Below are positions 6,973 to 15,761 of a stretch of 50,957 bases of DNA, piece by piece. The position numbers and the translations under genes are program-made. The notes below the pieces were generated by a model. The model worked only from the letters and a program-made list of their open reading frames with translations. It made no database searches and had not been told where the DNA came from. How positions within the stretch are numbered: the first letter of the stretch is position 1; every line of letters begins with the position of its first letter. The DNA comes from Bacteroidota bacterium (lineage in GTDB: Bacteria > Bacteroidota > Bacteroidia > Cytophagales > Cyclobacteriaceae), in assembly GCA_018266395.1 (NCBI GenBank), contig JAFEAM010000018.1, forward strand, positions 36,553 to 87,509, written 5' to 3'.

Positions 6973-7054
6973 ACAAAGAATGGAGGACGAAGGTTGCCGG
7001 CGGTGTAAGTAAAAAAATGGTTTCGGCGCATCGCCGGAACCCGGTGACGCTGAC

Positions 7055-7648
7055 CTAGTGCTTCTGACGCTTCAGTCCGTTGATGAGCATATCCGAAAGC
7101 TGCTGACCAAGATCCTGTGGCACGATGTTGCTGTGTGGGTCGTACCACTGGGGCATCCAGTTCAACGAGGAGAAGAGCGTCATCACGGCAAGTTTTTTGT
7201 CGATATTCTCCTTGAATTCTCCTGTCTGTATGCCTTCCTCAATAATGTCCTTGAAGCGGTTGATGTAGTTGATGCGAAGCAGGAGGAATTGCCGGAGATA
7301 GGGCTGGCTAAGATGGCGGTGCTCATTCATGAATACGGCTGCCGCGGTAAGGTCTTTCGCCATCACCTGTATGTGGCCGATGATGCCCTTGCGCAGTTTT
7401 TCACTGGCAGGACCTTTTTGTTTTTCAACCTCCTCCAGCGACTTCCTGAATTCTGTCGCCAGGTCAAAGCAGAGACTCTGGAGGATTTCTTCTTTCGACT
7501 TGATGTGAGAGTATAGGCTTGCTGCTTCGATGCCCAGCTTTTGTGCCAGGTCTCGCATGGAGGAGGCTGCATATCCCTTCTCCCGGAAAAGCTCGGCAGC
7601 CTTTCTGATCACTTGTTCTTTCCGGCTCAGATTTACAGAGGTATCCAT
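7055..7648 (-). CDS. TetR/AcrR family regulator, probable repressor of the paa operon
   Basis: A 197-residue protein with a TetR N-terminal DNA-binding domain (about residues 10-56: RKAAELFREKGYAASSMRDLAQKLGIEAASLYSHIKSKEEIL) and an all-helical ligand-binding C-terminal domain. It lies 148 bases upstream of paaA on the same strand, the place often occupied by a pathway-specific TetR that senses phenylacetyl-CoA or a related acyl-CoA. This functional assignment is by neighbourhood only; the effector cannot be read from the sequence. It is divergent to the membrane-protein gene at 7684, with only 35 bases between the starts. Confidence 0.88.
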   Translation of the reverse strand: MDTSVNLSRKEQVIRKAAELFREKGYAASSMRDLAQKLGIEAASLYSHIKSKEEILQSLCFDLATEFRKSLEEVEKQKGPASEKLRKGIIGHIQVMAKDLTAAAVFMNEHRHLSQPYLRQFLLLRINYINRFKDIIEEGIQTGEFKENIDKKLAVMTLFSSLNWMPQWYDPHSNIVPQDLGQQLSDMLINGLKRQKH

Positions 7649-7683
7649 CTGGTCCTAACTTGCTATCTTCGTATGATTAAAAA

Positions 7684-8175
7684 ATGCAATTTCTAACGGT
7701 CAAAGAATTCTTCTACAAACTTAACACTATCGGTTTCATCCTCCTACTGGTGCCGTTGGTTGTGTTTACTTTTTTGTATTACCTCGGCATCTCGTTTCCT
7801 GCGGCCTTCACCGATGATCAGTCGGTTTTTATTGCTGCCGCATTGGTTGTCATCGTGGGGCTGCTCGACCTAACAGTTGTTCACTGGGTCGCGGAGATGA
7901 AGCTCAAAAGGCACCTTAAAAGGCCGGAATTGACCGGCAGGATGGAAGGCTACGCAGCATCTACCATTCTCAAAATGGTTGCGTATTGCTCATGGTCCCT
8001 GATGTCTGCCGTTGCATTCTTCTTTACAGGCCACGTGATGTTTACGGCATCGTTCCTGATAATGATGATTTTTGTCAGCTTCACCTGGCCTACACCTGCC
8101 CGCCTTTGCAGGTCACTTGAACTGCAGGGTAGTGAGAAGGAAATGGTGCTGAAGCACCTGGATACGCCGAAATGA
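7684..8175 (+). CDS. Four-helix membrane protein of unknown function
   Basis: A 163-residue protein with four predicted membrane helices (about residues 14-36, 46-64, 96-114 and 118-136) and a polar C-terminal tail. No recognised domain. A TATCTTCG box (7664-7671) just upstream of the ATG resembles the Bacteroidota -7 element (TANNTTTG with one mismatch). It stands alone on the plus strand, divergent from the TetR gene and convergent with the outer-membrane protein gene, and shares the intergenic hairpin at 8193-8228 with the latter. Confidence 0.75.
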   Translation: MQFLTVKEFFYKLNTIGFILLLVPLVVFTFLYYLGISFPAAFTDDQSVFIAAALVVIVGLLDLTVVHWVAEMKLKRHLKRPELTGRMEGYAASTILKMVAYCSWSLMSAVAFFFTGHVMFTASFLIMMIFVSFTWPTPARLCRSLELQGSEKEMVLKHLDTPK

Positions 8176-8184
8176 ATTGGCTAC

Positions 8185-8228
8185 AAAAAAATCGTTCCGG
8201 AATCACCCGTCATGGCAACCCCGGAACG
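8185..8228 (-). terminator. Rho-independent terminator of the sigma/outer-membrane operon
   Basis: An 8-bp perfect stem CGTTCCGG (8193-8200) / CCGGAACG (8221-8228) with a 20-base loop. On the minus strand it is followed by a run of seven T residues (8191-8185). It sits 19 bases after the stop of the 8247-9239 gene and may also stall plus-strand transcription. Confidence 0.75.
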
Positions 8229-8246
8229 GTTTGAATATGCGTGACC

Positions 8247-9239
8247 CTACAGCGTTACGCCGAAACTGAATGCGTTCAGCTTGGGCCCCTTCCCGTCGGT
8301 GAACAATTCGTTCATGTCGTACTGGAAGAATACGTCCGCATCGCGGAATCCGAGCTGAAGCCGCAGACCATAGCGGATGTTGTTGAGATAGAAGTTATCA
8401 TGATTGTGGTAGCGGTTCTTTTCTCCATTTTCAACTATAGTTTGCTTTGAATAGCTGTCGATACGGTAGCCCGCATACGGTCCGACGCCGAAGCGGAAAC
8501 CCCTGTTGCGCCCGCCGTCAAAAATAGAAGGCTTATGACCATTGCTGCCGAAGTCAATGAGCGGTACGAGGAAGGCATTGATGTAGGCGGCTGTGAGTTT
8601 GCTCTTCCGAAAATCCAGATCGCGGGTGTCTTCGGTATAGATGACGCCGTTGTCATCTTTGGACATGACGGTCCGCTCGTTCTCATACTTGAAGTTGTAC
8701 CAGCTCACACCGCCGCCCCATTCCAGGAAGAACTTGTTTGCCATCCTGCTGCGCCAAACGGAATTGATTCCCACATACCAGGAACCCCATGGCTTCACCG
8801 TATAGAGCGCGTTGCCATCCGTGAACTTGCCGCCGGTGAGGTAGTTGTTGGTACCCAGGTCGAAGTTGATGGTGTGATGGGTGCGGCTATGATGATAGTG
8901 ACGATGCTTGTCGCGATCATCATCTTCGTCGTCGCGGTCACGATCCCAATTCTCCACTGTGATGGTGGGTTGCGTGGTGGTCGTGCTGTCTTTCCGGTAT
9001 GATTCGTTGCTCTTGGCCAGGGGAGTGGTATCCCGCTTTTCAAGCTTGGAGATCATGTCATCTACTAAAGCCTGGAAGTTGTAATGCTTGAGTGTCTCCA
9101 GATCCTTTTTGTCTCGGATCAGGATCGTCACGTGGCTGCCGTCGCCTACCTTGATGACCACAGAGTCACCTTTTTGTGCAAAGGAAGATGTGGTGAACAA
9201 GGCAAAAAGTGCGATGAAGGATATATATACCTTTCTCAT
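8247..9239 (-). CDS. Secreted outer-membrane beta-barrel protein with Asp/His-rich linker
   Basis: A 330-residue exported protein with a signal peptide (residues 1-21, ending SFAQ). After a mixed region (to about residue 95) comes an unusual acidic/histidine-rich stretch (residues 98-122, WDRDRDDEDDDRDKHRHYHHSRTHH is read in two parts: an Asp/Arg run, then a His run), and then alternating amphipathic strands ending in FSFGVTL, a C-terminal aromatic-containing strand as in beta-barrels. The third gene of an operon with an ECF sigma factor and a single-span membrane protein, in gaps of 0-4 bases. Function unknown; the charged run could bind metal ions, which is inference. Confidence 0.8.
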   Translation of the reverse strand: MRKVYISFIALFALFTTSSFAQKGDSVVIKVGDGSHVTILIRDKKDLETLKHYNFQALVDDMISKLEKRDTTPLAKSNESYRKDSTTTTQPTITVENWDRDRDDEDDDRDKHRHYHHSRTHHTINFDLGTNNYLTGGKFTDGNALYTVKPWGSWYVGINSVWRSRMANKFFLEWGGGVSWYNFKYENERTVMSKDDNGVIYTEDTRDLDFRKSKLTAAYINAFLVPLIDFGSNGHKPSIFDGGRNRGFRFGVGPYAGYRIDSYSKQTIVENGEKNRYHNHDNFYLNNIRYGLRLQLGFRDADVFFQYDMNELFTDGKGPKLNAFSFGVTL

Positions 9240-9243
9240 AATG

Positions 9244-9906
9244 TCATTCGTTGTTTTTGGAATTTGATTTCTTTCTGTGATCCAATGCGAAGAATTCCAG
9301 TTTAGCTTCTTTGAGATCTCCGAGTACAGACTCGCCGTTCTTTACGTTCCTGGCAAAGTCCATCACTTTGTTCAGCGATGACTCCTTCCTTACCTCTTCA
9401 GGAGCACTGTGCTCCGCCGTTTCGATGGGCTCTAGCGTGTAGACCAGTACCATGGACTTTTCTGTTGATGAAGACACAGGATCAGCCGAGGGTTCGCTTT
9501 CTGCGATGGCGATCTCCTCTTCCGGTAAGGTTGTGACGATCACTTCATCCAACGCCTCCGCTTCCGAAGGTGAAGCAGGTTGTGGCATTTTCTTTTCGAT
9601 GGTCTTAGTGACGGTCTTTTTCTCTTCCTTTAGTGATGGCGATGCCTTACTGGTCTGAGGTACTTGCGTGGTGGCCAGCGGTTGCTTATCGGGAGCAGAA
9701 CTGGTTTCAGCAATCTCATTTGGATTGCGCGTCCACCAAATGGTTGTTGCAACCGAAGCGCCGATGACAAGTACAGCTGCCCAGCGATACCACACGGTCG
9801 ACTTCTTCCGCGTCATTGCTGATGTCACCCTGTCCCAGGTTTGCGGGCCTGGAGGCAGGCTGTGCTCTTGCAGTTTCTCACGAAACAACTTATCCATTGC
9901 GTTCAT
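9244..9906 (-). CDS. Single-span membrane protein, probable anti-sigma factor
   Basis: A 220-residue protein with a cytoplasmic N-terminus (MNAMDKLFREKLQEHSLPPGPQTWDRV), one membrane helix (about residues 42-60, WYRWAAVLVIGASVATTIW) and a long Thr/Ser/Glu/Pro-rich outer part. This layout, together with its position directly after an ECF sigma gene (4-base ATGA overlap), makes an anti-sigma role likely, although the classical zinc anti-sigma motif (HxxxCxxC) is absent. The pattern sigma, short membrane protein, outer-membrane protein is frequent in Bacteroidota. The downstream gene begins 5 bases later. Confidence 0.72.
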   Translation of the reverse strand: MNAMDKLFREKLQEHSLPPGPQTWDRVTSAMTRKKSTVWYRWAAVLVIGASVATTIWWTRNPNEIAETSSAPDKQPLATTQVPQTSKASPSLKEEKKTVTKTIEKKMPQPASPSEAEALDEVIVTTLPEEEIAIAESEPSADPVSSSTEKSMVLVYTLEPIETAEHSAPEEVRKESSLNKVMDFARNVKNGESVLGDLKEAKLEFFALDHRKKSNSKNNE

Positions 9907-10478
9907 TGTTCTTTCCTTTTAAGCATTACCTCTCTTTCCAATTCCTCCAACCTGGCCTGCAGGCATGCGCGGGCTCTGCTGAGTTGGGACTTTGAAGTGT
10001 TCTCGGTTATTCCCAATTGCTCAGCAATCTCCTTGTGCGAATAGCCATCGATGGCGTAAAGGTTGAAGACCATGCGGTACCCGACCGGCAGATCCGCAAC
10101 CAGCTTGAGGAGATCCTCTGCCTCGAGCGGCTGCGTGAGTGTAGAAGTGTCCGGTTCACCGTTCGCGTGTTCAATGTCCATCTCCAGGTACAGACTCTTG
10201 TTTCTCCTGAGGTAGGACAAAGCTTCGTTCACCACTATTCTCCGCACCCAGCCTTCAAAACTGCCTTCGCCTTTGAACTGATGAATGCGGTCAAATATTT
10301 TGGTGAATGATGTCACCAGCACATCCTCCGCCTCCATGCGATCCTTTACATACCGGCAGCACAAGGCGTACATCTTGCCGGCCATGGTCCGGTAGACGGC
10401 CTCCTGGGCTGCACGGTCCTGCTTTTTGCAGGCGTCGATTAGTTCGGATTCGCGCGCGCGGTAAATCTGGAACTGCAT
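9903..10478 (-). CDS. ECF RNA polymerase sigma factor
   Basis: A 191-residue sigma-70 family protein of the extracytoplasmic-function type. Region 2 spans about residues 22-92 (DRMEAEDVLVTSFTKIFDRIHQFKGEGSFEGWVRRIVVNEALSYLRR is recognisable in parts), and region 4 about residues 125-175 (LPVGYRMVFNLYAIDGYSHKEIAEQLGITENTSKSQLSRARA) carries the helix-turn-helix for -35 recognition. The first gene of a three-gene operon with the probable anti-sigma protein and the outer-membrane protein. The ATG is at 10478, with no obvious upstream ribosome-binding site. Confidence 0.92.
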   Translation of the reverse strand: MQFQIYRARESELIDACKKQDRAAQEAVYRTMAGKMYALCCRYVKDRMEAEDVLVTSFTKIFDRIHQFKGEGSFEGWVRRIVVNEALSYLRRNKSLYLEMDIEHANGEPDTSTLTQPLEAEDLLKLVADLPVGYRMVFNLYAIDGYSHKEIAEQLGITENTSKSQLSRARACLQARLEELEREVMLKRKEQ

Positions 10479-10544
10479 TTCAGCAATAAGATGCAGGTTG
10501 CCCCTGCAGGGTTGCTTTGGATAATAAAAAACTCCTGAAAAGGC

Positions 10545-10973
10545 CTAGTAGGCGGCTTCGTAGTCGATCGTAATGGTCTTCCAGGCGTACTGACCGGGTT
10601 TAACGATGACTGGATTGATATTGTTTTTCTCGTCAAAGAGGTTGGCGTACAGCCCGTTGCGCTCCTTGGTGAATACGGAATAGGCGCCGGGCATCAGTTT
10701 AATCTTGAAACTGCCATCCGGCTTGGACCAGGTGGAGGCAACAAGTTTGGTCTTGATATCGCGGAAAAAAGGACCAACCTGCGTGGCGTCTTTGAAGGAA
10801 GTAACCTCGTAGACAAGGATCTCGCGCACTGCGCCCTGGTTGGGCGAAAGGATGGACTCAGAGCCTGGCATCTGATTGCCCGAAACCCAAAATACCTGCC
10901 CGTGGATGCCTTGCTTTTGTGCGGTGGCGCCAAACGCGCAAAATACCGCCAGGATGACAAGGAGTAACTTCAT
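10545..10973 (-). CDS. Secreted carboxypeptidase-regulatory-like domain protein
   Basis: A 142-residue protein with a signal peptide (residues 1-19, ending ATAQ). The rest resembles a single prealbumin-like/carboxypeptidase-regulatory fold: GIHGQVFWVSGNQMPG ... ILVYEVTSF ... STWSKPDGSFKIKLMPGAYSVFTK, where a DG-x-F-x-(I/F)-x-L-x-PG-x-Y-x-(V/L) turn is diagnostic of this group. Such small proteins in Bacteroidota are exported to the periplasm or surface, but their partners are unknown. It is transcribed alone, 66 bases upstream of the ECF operon. Confidence 0.72.
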   Translation of the reverse strand: MKLLLVILAVFCAFGATAQKQGIHGQVFWVSGNQMPGSESILSPNQGAVREILVYEVTSFKDATQVGPFFRDIKTKLVASTWSKPDGSFKIKLMPGAYSVFTKERNGLYANLFDEKNNINPVIVKPGQYAWKTITIDYEAAY

Positions 10974-11022
10974 AGGGCCGTCGGTGCTGAAGTTAAGTTA
11001 CACAAATTGACAGCCCCACGTC

Positions 11023-12156
11023 TCATGCCTTGATAAAGATTTTTCTGTTGTACATCCAGCGCAGGATGAAGTAGAATATCAGGACCAGAGTTAAAGCAAA
11101 CAGAAGCGAAGCTACCTTCGGGTAAAGCCAACTGGCATACACATGTTGGTATAAATAATTCCATAGAGATGTGCCTTCTTCTGTTCCGTCGCTCACGCGA
11201 ATGCGAGTCAGCGTTTTAGCAACGATCCCCGATGCGACAAACACAAAAATGGCATTCATGCCGAAATAAACGAAGGGTTTTATCAATGAATCGCGACCAT
11301 GGATGTCGAAGACCCAATGACTCGCAGCGAGAAATTGCATCGCCAGTCCCCCAGTGTACAGTACATAGCTGCTTGTCCAGAGGGATTTATTGATCGGAAA
11401 CGCCATATCCCAGGCGAGACCCGACACGATGAGACATCCACCAACAAAAAAAAGAGCGCTCACGCGTTCTGAGGGATTTTTAACTGCATCAAAAAGATGA
11501 CCGGTAAGCACACCCATCAAACCTGTGGCGATGGCAGGCACCGTGCTCAGAATTCCCTCAGGATCCCACGTCTTTGACTGCGACCACATGTGCCCTTCCA
11601 GGAAGAGCCTGTCGAACCACGCAGCGAAGTTGGTGGAGGGCTCAAGGTTGGCAGGAGTGCCATCAGGAACGGGGACCATAGTCATGACTATATAATAGAG
11701 TAGCAGAAGAATGCCCGCTATGCGTATCTGCGCAAGCCATCCAGTGGTGAAGTACAAAACAGAACAAGCAAAGAATACCAGGCTGATCCGCTGAAGCACG
11801 CCAGGAATCCTCAAATGCGCCAACCGCTCCAGATCGAACATACCTGAAAGTGGGATGGTGAACCATGCCAGCAGCATGCCGAGAAGAAAAATAGTGAGTG
11901 TCCGCTTGATAAGTTTGCGCATCACCTGACGGGTAAGGCCCTGGGACCGCTTGTTGCGATAGGCAAAATGAATGGATACACCGACAATGAAGAGGAAGAA
12001 CGGGAAGATAAGGTCGGTGGGGGTGCAGCCGTTCCAATGTGCATGCAGCAAAGGAGCATATACGCTGTCCCACGACCCGGGATTATTGACTGTAATCATG
12101 CCAGCCACTGTAATTCCCCGGAAGAAATCGAGGGAAGGCAGCCTTTCATTTTCCAT
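11023..12156 (-). CDS. Heparan-alpha-glucosaminide N-acetyltransferase-like membrane protein (NagX/DUF5009)
   Basis: A 377-residue multi-span membrane protein. The N-terminal signature RLPSLDFFRGITVAGMITVNNPG and TPTDLIFPFFLFIVGVSI, with a histidine in the HAHWNG segment (about residue 39), is typical of the HGSNAT/NagX family, which transfers acetyl groups across a membrane to amino sugars. About ten hydrophobic helices follow. Bacterial members are often found with N-acetylglucosamine genes, but none is adjacent here. It lies upstream of the 10545 secreted protein on the same strand (50-base gap) and downstream of ackA (59-base gap), so it may be its own unit. Confidence 0.85.
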   Translation of the reverse strand: MENERLPSLDFFRGITVAGMITVNNPGSWDSVYAPLLHAHWNGCTPTDLIFPFFLFIVGVSIHFAYRNKRSQGLTRQVMRKLIKRTLTIFLLGMLLAWFTIPLSGMFDLERLAHLRIPGVLQRISLVFFACSVLYFTTGWLAQIRIAGILLLLYYIVMTMVPVPDGTPANLEPSTNFAAWFDRLFLEGHMWSQSKTWDPEGILSTVPAIATGLMGVLTGHLFDAVKNPSERVSALFFVGGCLIVSGLAWDMAFPINKSLWTSSYVLYTGGLAMQFLAASHWVFDIHGRDSLIKPFVYFGMNAIFVFVASGIVAKTLTRIRVSDGTEEGTSLWNYLYQHVYASWLYPKVASLLFALTLVLIFYFILRWMYNRKIFIKA

Positions 12157-12214
12157 CTGTTAAATGTAACGCAGACGGATTCTCTCTGCAAGGGTGTTAG
12201 TGATTATAGGAAGG

Positions 12215-13411
12215 TCACTTCAATAAGGCGTGGCACTGTCGTGCGATCTCCACTTCTTCATTGGTGGGCACCACGAGAATTTTCACTAGCGCATTGTCAG
12301 GGTTGATCTCAAAGATGCCTTTGCCCCCGGCGTTGTTCTTTGCAGCGTCGAGCCGTATGCCCAATGATTCGAGGTTGCGGGTTGAGAGTTCCCTGGTGAG
12401 GGCATCGTTTTCGCCAACGCCCGCGGTAAAAACCAGCGCATCCACACCATTCAGCACCGCCATATAAGCGCCAATGTATTTCCTGATGTGGTAGGCATAC
12501 ATGTCATAAGCCAGCGCCGCCATCTTGTCGCCGCGCTCACGGGCTGCCTTCACGTCGCGCATATCACTGAACCCCGTTAAGCCCAGCATGCCGCTCTTCT
12601 TGTTCAGGATCGTATTGACATCTTCCAGGCTATAGCCTAATTGTTTAACCAGGTGAAAAATCACGGACTGGTCAATATCGCCGGTGCGTGTGCCCATGAT
12701 CAGGCCGTTCATGGGTCCCAGCCCCATGGTGGTATCGATGCACTTCCCATCTTGTACAGCAGCCATGCTGCAACCGTTCCCCAAATGGATGGTGATGATT
12801 CTCGCTTTTGAGTTCTTCAGGTATTCAGCAGCCCGTTCGGACACATACTTATGACTGGTGCCATGGAAGCCATAAGCCCTGATCTGGTGTTTGTCGTAGA
12901 ACTCGTTGGGGATGGCCATACGGTAAGCGACAGGGGGCATGGTCTGATGGAAGGCCGTGTCAAAGACCGCTACCTGTTTGGCATGCCGAAAGATCTTCTC
13001 AGCCACTTCAATGCCGAGGAAATTAGGCGGATTGTGCAGGGGTGCAAGAGGGAAAAGATTACGGATCTTTTCTTTTACTTCTTCAGTGATCACCATCGTA
13101 TCAGAGAAACTCTCACCGCCATGCACCACCCGGTGCCCGACCACTTCAATCTCTTCAGGATCGCGGATGACTCCCACCACCGGATCGGTCAGCAGCCTCG
13201 CCACTTCCTGCAGACCGGCAGCATGATCACGGATGGGGATCATGTGCTTCTGTTTGTCGGACTTGTCGCTCCTGGAAAAGGAGTACGTAACAGAGGCGCC
13301 ATCCTGGCCGATGCGGTCTACGATGCCCGAGCAAATGACTTGTGCCGAAGGCATGTCAAAAAGCTGATACTTGATGGAACTGCTTCCCGAATTGATCACA
13401 AAAACTTTCAT
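12215..13411 (-). CDS. ackA: Acetate kinase
   Basis: A 398-residue acetate kinase. Visible are the first phosphate-binding motif NSGSSSIKYQLF (residues 7-18), the FHGTSHKYVSE segment, the HLGNGCSM motif, and TRTGDID, all in family order. It converts acetyl phosphate and ADP to acetate and ATP (and the reverse) in the cytoplasm. The gene follows pta by 3 bases and so forms the usual pta-ackA operon for acetate overflow and assimilation. Confidence 0.97.
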   Translation of the reverse strand: MKVFVINSGSSSIKYQLFDMPSAQVICSGIVDRIGQDGASVTYSFSRSDKSDKQKHMIPIRDHAAGLQEVARLLTDPVVGVIRDPEEIEVVGHRVVHGGESFSDTMVITEEVKEKIRNLFPLAPLHNPPNFLGIEVAEKIFRHAKQVAVFDTAFHQTMPPVAYRMAIPNEFYDKHQIRAYGFHGTSHKYVSERAAEYLKNSKARIITIHLGNGCSMAAVQDGKCIDTTMGLGPMNGLIMGTRTGDIDQSVIFHLVKQLGYSLEDVNTILNKKSGMLGLTGFSDMRDVKAARERGDKMAALAYDMYAYHIRKYIGAYMAVLNGVDALVFTAGVGENDALTRELSTRNLESLGIRLDAAKNNAGGKGIFEINPDNALVKILVVPTNEEVEIARQCHALLK

Positions 13412-13414
13412 GCG

Positions 13415-15508
13415 CTACTTATTGGATTGTGCCTGGATCGCGGTGATGACGACAGTGTTGAATACATCATCAACCGTGCAACCCCTGCTAAGGTCATTGA
13501 CTGGTTTGTTTAATCCTTGAAGCATGGGGCCGATAGCAAGGGCTCCTGTTTCGCGCTGCACGGCCTTGTAAGTGTTGTTACCGGTATTCAGGTCAGGGAA
13601 GACCAGCACACTGGCCTGGCCTGCCACTTCAGATTTCGGCATTTTCTTCTTTGCCACGTCCGGGTCAACGGCAGCATCATACTGTATAGGTCCCTCCACT
13701 TTGAGGTCGGGCCTGCGCTGATGAACAAGTTCTACCGCTTTCCTTACACGGTCTACGTCCTCGCCTTCACCCGAAGTTCCGGAAGAATAGGAGAGCATGG
13801 CCACTTTGGGATCAATGCCGAACATTTTGGCGGTCTCGGCTGAAGAGATGGCGATATCGGCCAGCTGTTCTGATGTAGGATTCGGAATAACGGCGCAGTC
13901 GCCGAACACAGAAACCCGGTTCGGGAGACACATGAAGAAGACTGATGAGACTGTAGAGACCCCTGGTTTTGTCTTTACGAACTGGAGGGCAGGGCGAATG
14001 GTATGCTGGGTGGTGTGACCGGCTCCCGATACCATTCCATCGGCCTCCCCTTTATACACCATCATGGTTCCAAAGTAGGAAACGTCCAGCATGAGGTCAC
14101 GTGCCATCTCGAGGGACAGGTTTTTACCTTTGCGCAATTCCATCAGTGTCTTGACGTAATCTTCATAGCGTTCGGAAGAGCCGGGATTGATGATTTTGAC
14201 TTTGGTTTCATCCAGTGAAAGATTCAGCCTCTTGATGGATTGGAGTACGGCATCGCGGTTCCCAAGGATGGTAACGTCAACCACATTCTGACGCACGAGC
14301 ATGTCGGCGGCCTGAAGGATTCGGTCATCGTCTCCTTCGGGTAATACAATGTGTTTTTTCTGCTCCTTGGCTCTCTTCACAATCTGGTACTGGAACATCC
14401 TGGGTGTAATATTCTTTGACCGGAAGGTTACGATTTTACGCTCAAGTGTACTTACATCCACATGTTTATCAAACAAGCTGATGGCCAGTTCAATTTTGTC
14501 TTTGTCATGTGCCGTGATGCGGGTTGGCGCGTTAGCCACGCGTGTAACCGTCTTAAATGTTCCGCTGTTCACGGCGATGATGGGCACTACCGAGTCAAGA
14601 CCTTCGATCAGCTTCATAATCGTGGGTTCAGGAATGAGACCACCCGTGAGAATGAGCGCTGAGACTTTTGGGTAATTCTTGGACTGGTTGGCCTGAAGGG
14701 CTCCCAGGATAATGTCAGCGCGGTCACCCGGTGTGACAATCAGCGTATTTTTCTGAATACGAGTCAGTGCATTGTGCAGTTGCATGGCCCCGACGATGCT
14801 ATGTTCTACCCGGTTGGACATCTGTTTTTCGCCAAACAGAATTTTTCCTCCCACCGATTCGAATATCTCTTTGACGCTGGGGCTGGCAAGGTCGCGGTTG
14901 GTCGGGATGGAAGTCACGATAGGACCCTTCGGCAGATGGGCCGTAAGTTGGGCCCGTATCTCTTCCTCTTTCTCAGGGTCAATCTTGTTGGCGATGACCG
15001 TAAGCACTTGCACGCCCTCGTCCTGGAAGCTCTTGGTTGTAGCGACAGCCGTGTCCGTAATCTCCTGCACTGTCTTACCCTCGCCTTTCACGATAATGGC
15101 CGCCGGGATGCCCAGGTTCTTCGCAAAGGAAATGTTGCCGTCATATTCCATGTTCATTCCTGTTCCCAGGAAATCGGTACCCTCCACAACTACGAAGTCA
15201 TGCTGTTCCTGCAGCTTCTTGAATTTGGCGATTATGGAATCCAGGACGAACGACTCGCGGCCGGCACTGTAATATTTCACCACATCTCCGCGGGTGAAGA
15301 CATACATCTCCTCATAGGCCTCGTGAAGGTTGAAGTGCGATGCGATGGTGGTGAGATGCCCGTCTTTTTCAGGACCGGAGCCGGTGACAATGGGTTTGAA
15401 ATAGGCGATTTTGGCTGTCTTCTCAGCCAGCAAATTCATCAGACCCAGGGCAATAACACTCTTGCCGGAATAGGGTTCTGTGGTGGTGAGGTAAATGGCG
15501 TTTGTCAT
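13415..15508 (-). CDS. pta: Phosphate acetyltransferase (long form with BioD-like and DRTGG domains)
   Basis: A 697-residue enzyme of the long Pta type. The N-terminal part (about 1-220) resembles the BioD/CobQ P-loop fold (TTTEPYSGKSVIALGL), the middle (about 220-340) is a DRTGG domain, and the C-terminal part (about 365-697) is the catalytic PTA_PTB domain (LPEGDDDRILQAADML, SYFGTMMVYKGEADGMVSGAGHTT, ERTGALAIGPMLQGLNKPVNDLSRGC in shortened form). It interconverts acetyl-CoA and acetyl phosphate. The start ATG is at 15508, preceded by a 250-base non-coding region with repeats. The operon continues with ackA. Confidence 0.96.
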   Translation of the reverse strand: MTNAIYLTTTEPYSGKSVIALGLMNLLAEKTAKIAYFKPIVTGSGPEKDGHLTTIASHFNLHEAYEEMYVFTRGDVVKYYSAGRESFVLDSIIAKFKKLQEQHDFVVVEGTDFLGTGMNMEYDGNISFAKNLGIPAAIIVKGEGKTVQEITDTAVATTKSFQDEGVQVLTVIANKIDPEKEEEIRAQLTAHLPKGPIVTSIPTNRDLASPSVKEIFESVGGKILFGEKQMSNRVEHSIVGAMQLHNALTRIQKNTLIVTPGDRADIILGALQANQSKNYPKVSALILTGGLIPEPTIMKLIEGLDSVVPIIAVNSGTFKTVTRVANAPTRITAHDKDKIELAISLFDKHVDVSTLERKIVTFRSKNITPRMFQYQIVKRAKEQKKHIVLPEGDDDRILQAADMLVRQNVVDVTILGNRDAVLQSIKRLNLSLDETKVKIINPGSSERYEDYVKTLMELRKGKNLSLEMARDLMLDVSYFGTMMVYKGEADGMVSGAGHTTQHTIRPALQFVKTKPGVSTVSSVFFMCLPNRVSVFGDCAVIPNPTSEQLADIAISSAETAKMFGIDPKVAMLSYSSGTSGEGEDVDRVRKAVELVHQRRPDLKVEGPIQYDAAVDPDVAKKKMPKSEVAGQASVLVFPDLNTGNNTYKAVQRETGALAIGPMLQGLNKPVNDLSRGCTVDDVFNTVVITAIQAQSNK

Positions 15509-15678
15509 ACTTATGCGCTTTCAGGTTTAGTGATCCTCCGCATGCGATTGCGAAGATCACCCATTTGTCTATTGAAGCGCAAGTTGACATGATCAATACA
15601 TTGTATAAATGACATTGATCATGGTTGCCCATGATTTCATTGTGAAGTTTTTGTTTCTGGTTTCTTGTTACCACGGAA

Positions 15679-15727
15679 CCCCGACGATAAATGTCCCGAC
15701 GATGAATGTCGGGACGATGAATGTCGG
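15679..15727. repeat. Short 15-bp tandem repeat with internal palindrome
   Basis: Three near-identical 15-base units (CCCGACGATRAATGT) stand in tandem, so that CCCGAC and GTCGGG arms also pair around GATGAAT. The rest of the 15509-15761 gap holds no gene. A degenerate poly-AACCTGAAATC stretch follows at 15730-15760. Probably a slippage-prone intergenic repeat; it could also serve as a transcription stop after the 15762 gene's neighbour, but no T-run is present. Confidence 0.5.
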
Positions 15728-15761
15728 GGTGAACCTGAAATCTGCAACCTGAAATCTGAAA

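Noticed and set aside
8535..9002. 155-codon plus-strand frame opposite the outer-membrane protein
   Set aside because: It is a shadow: Val/Ile-rich because it is antisense to the Asp/His-rich run, with no start signal.
14774..15592. 272-codon plus-strand frame opposite pta
   Set aside because: It is fully antisense to the conserved BioD-like and DRTGG parts of Pta and shows no domain.
15679..15727. 15-bp tandem units that might suggest a CRISPR array
   Set aside because: Units are contiguous with no spacers, number only three, and no cas gene is present.
15509..15761. Small frames in the pta upstream region
   Set aside because: They consist of repeats (CCCGACGAT, AACCTGAAATC) and have no start signal or conserved composition.
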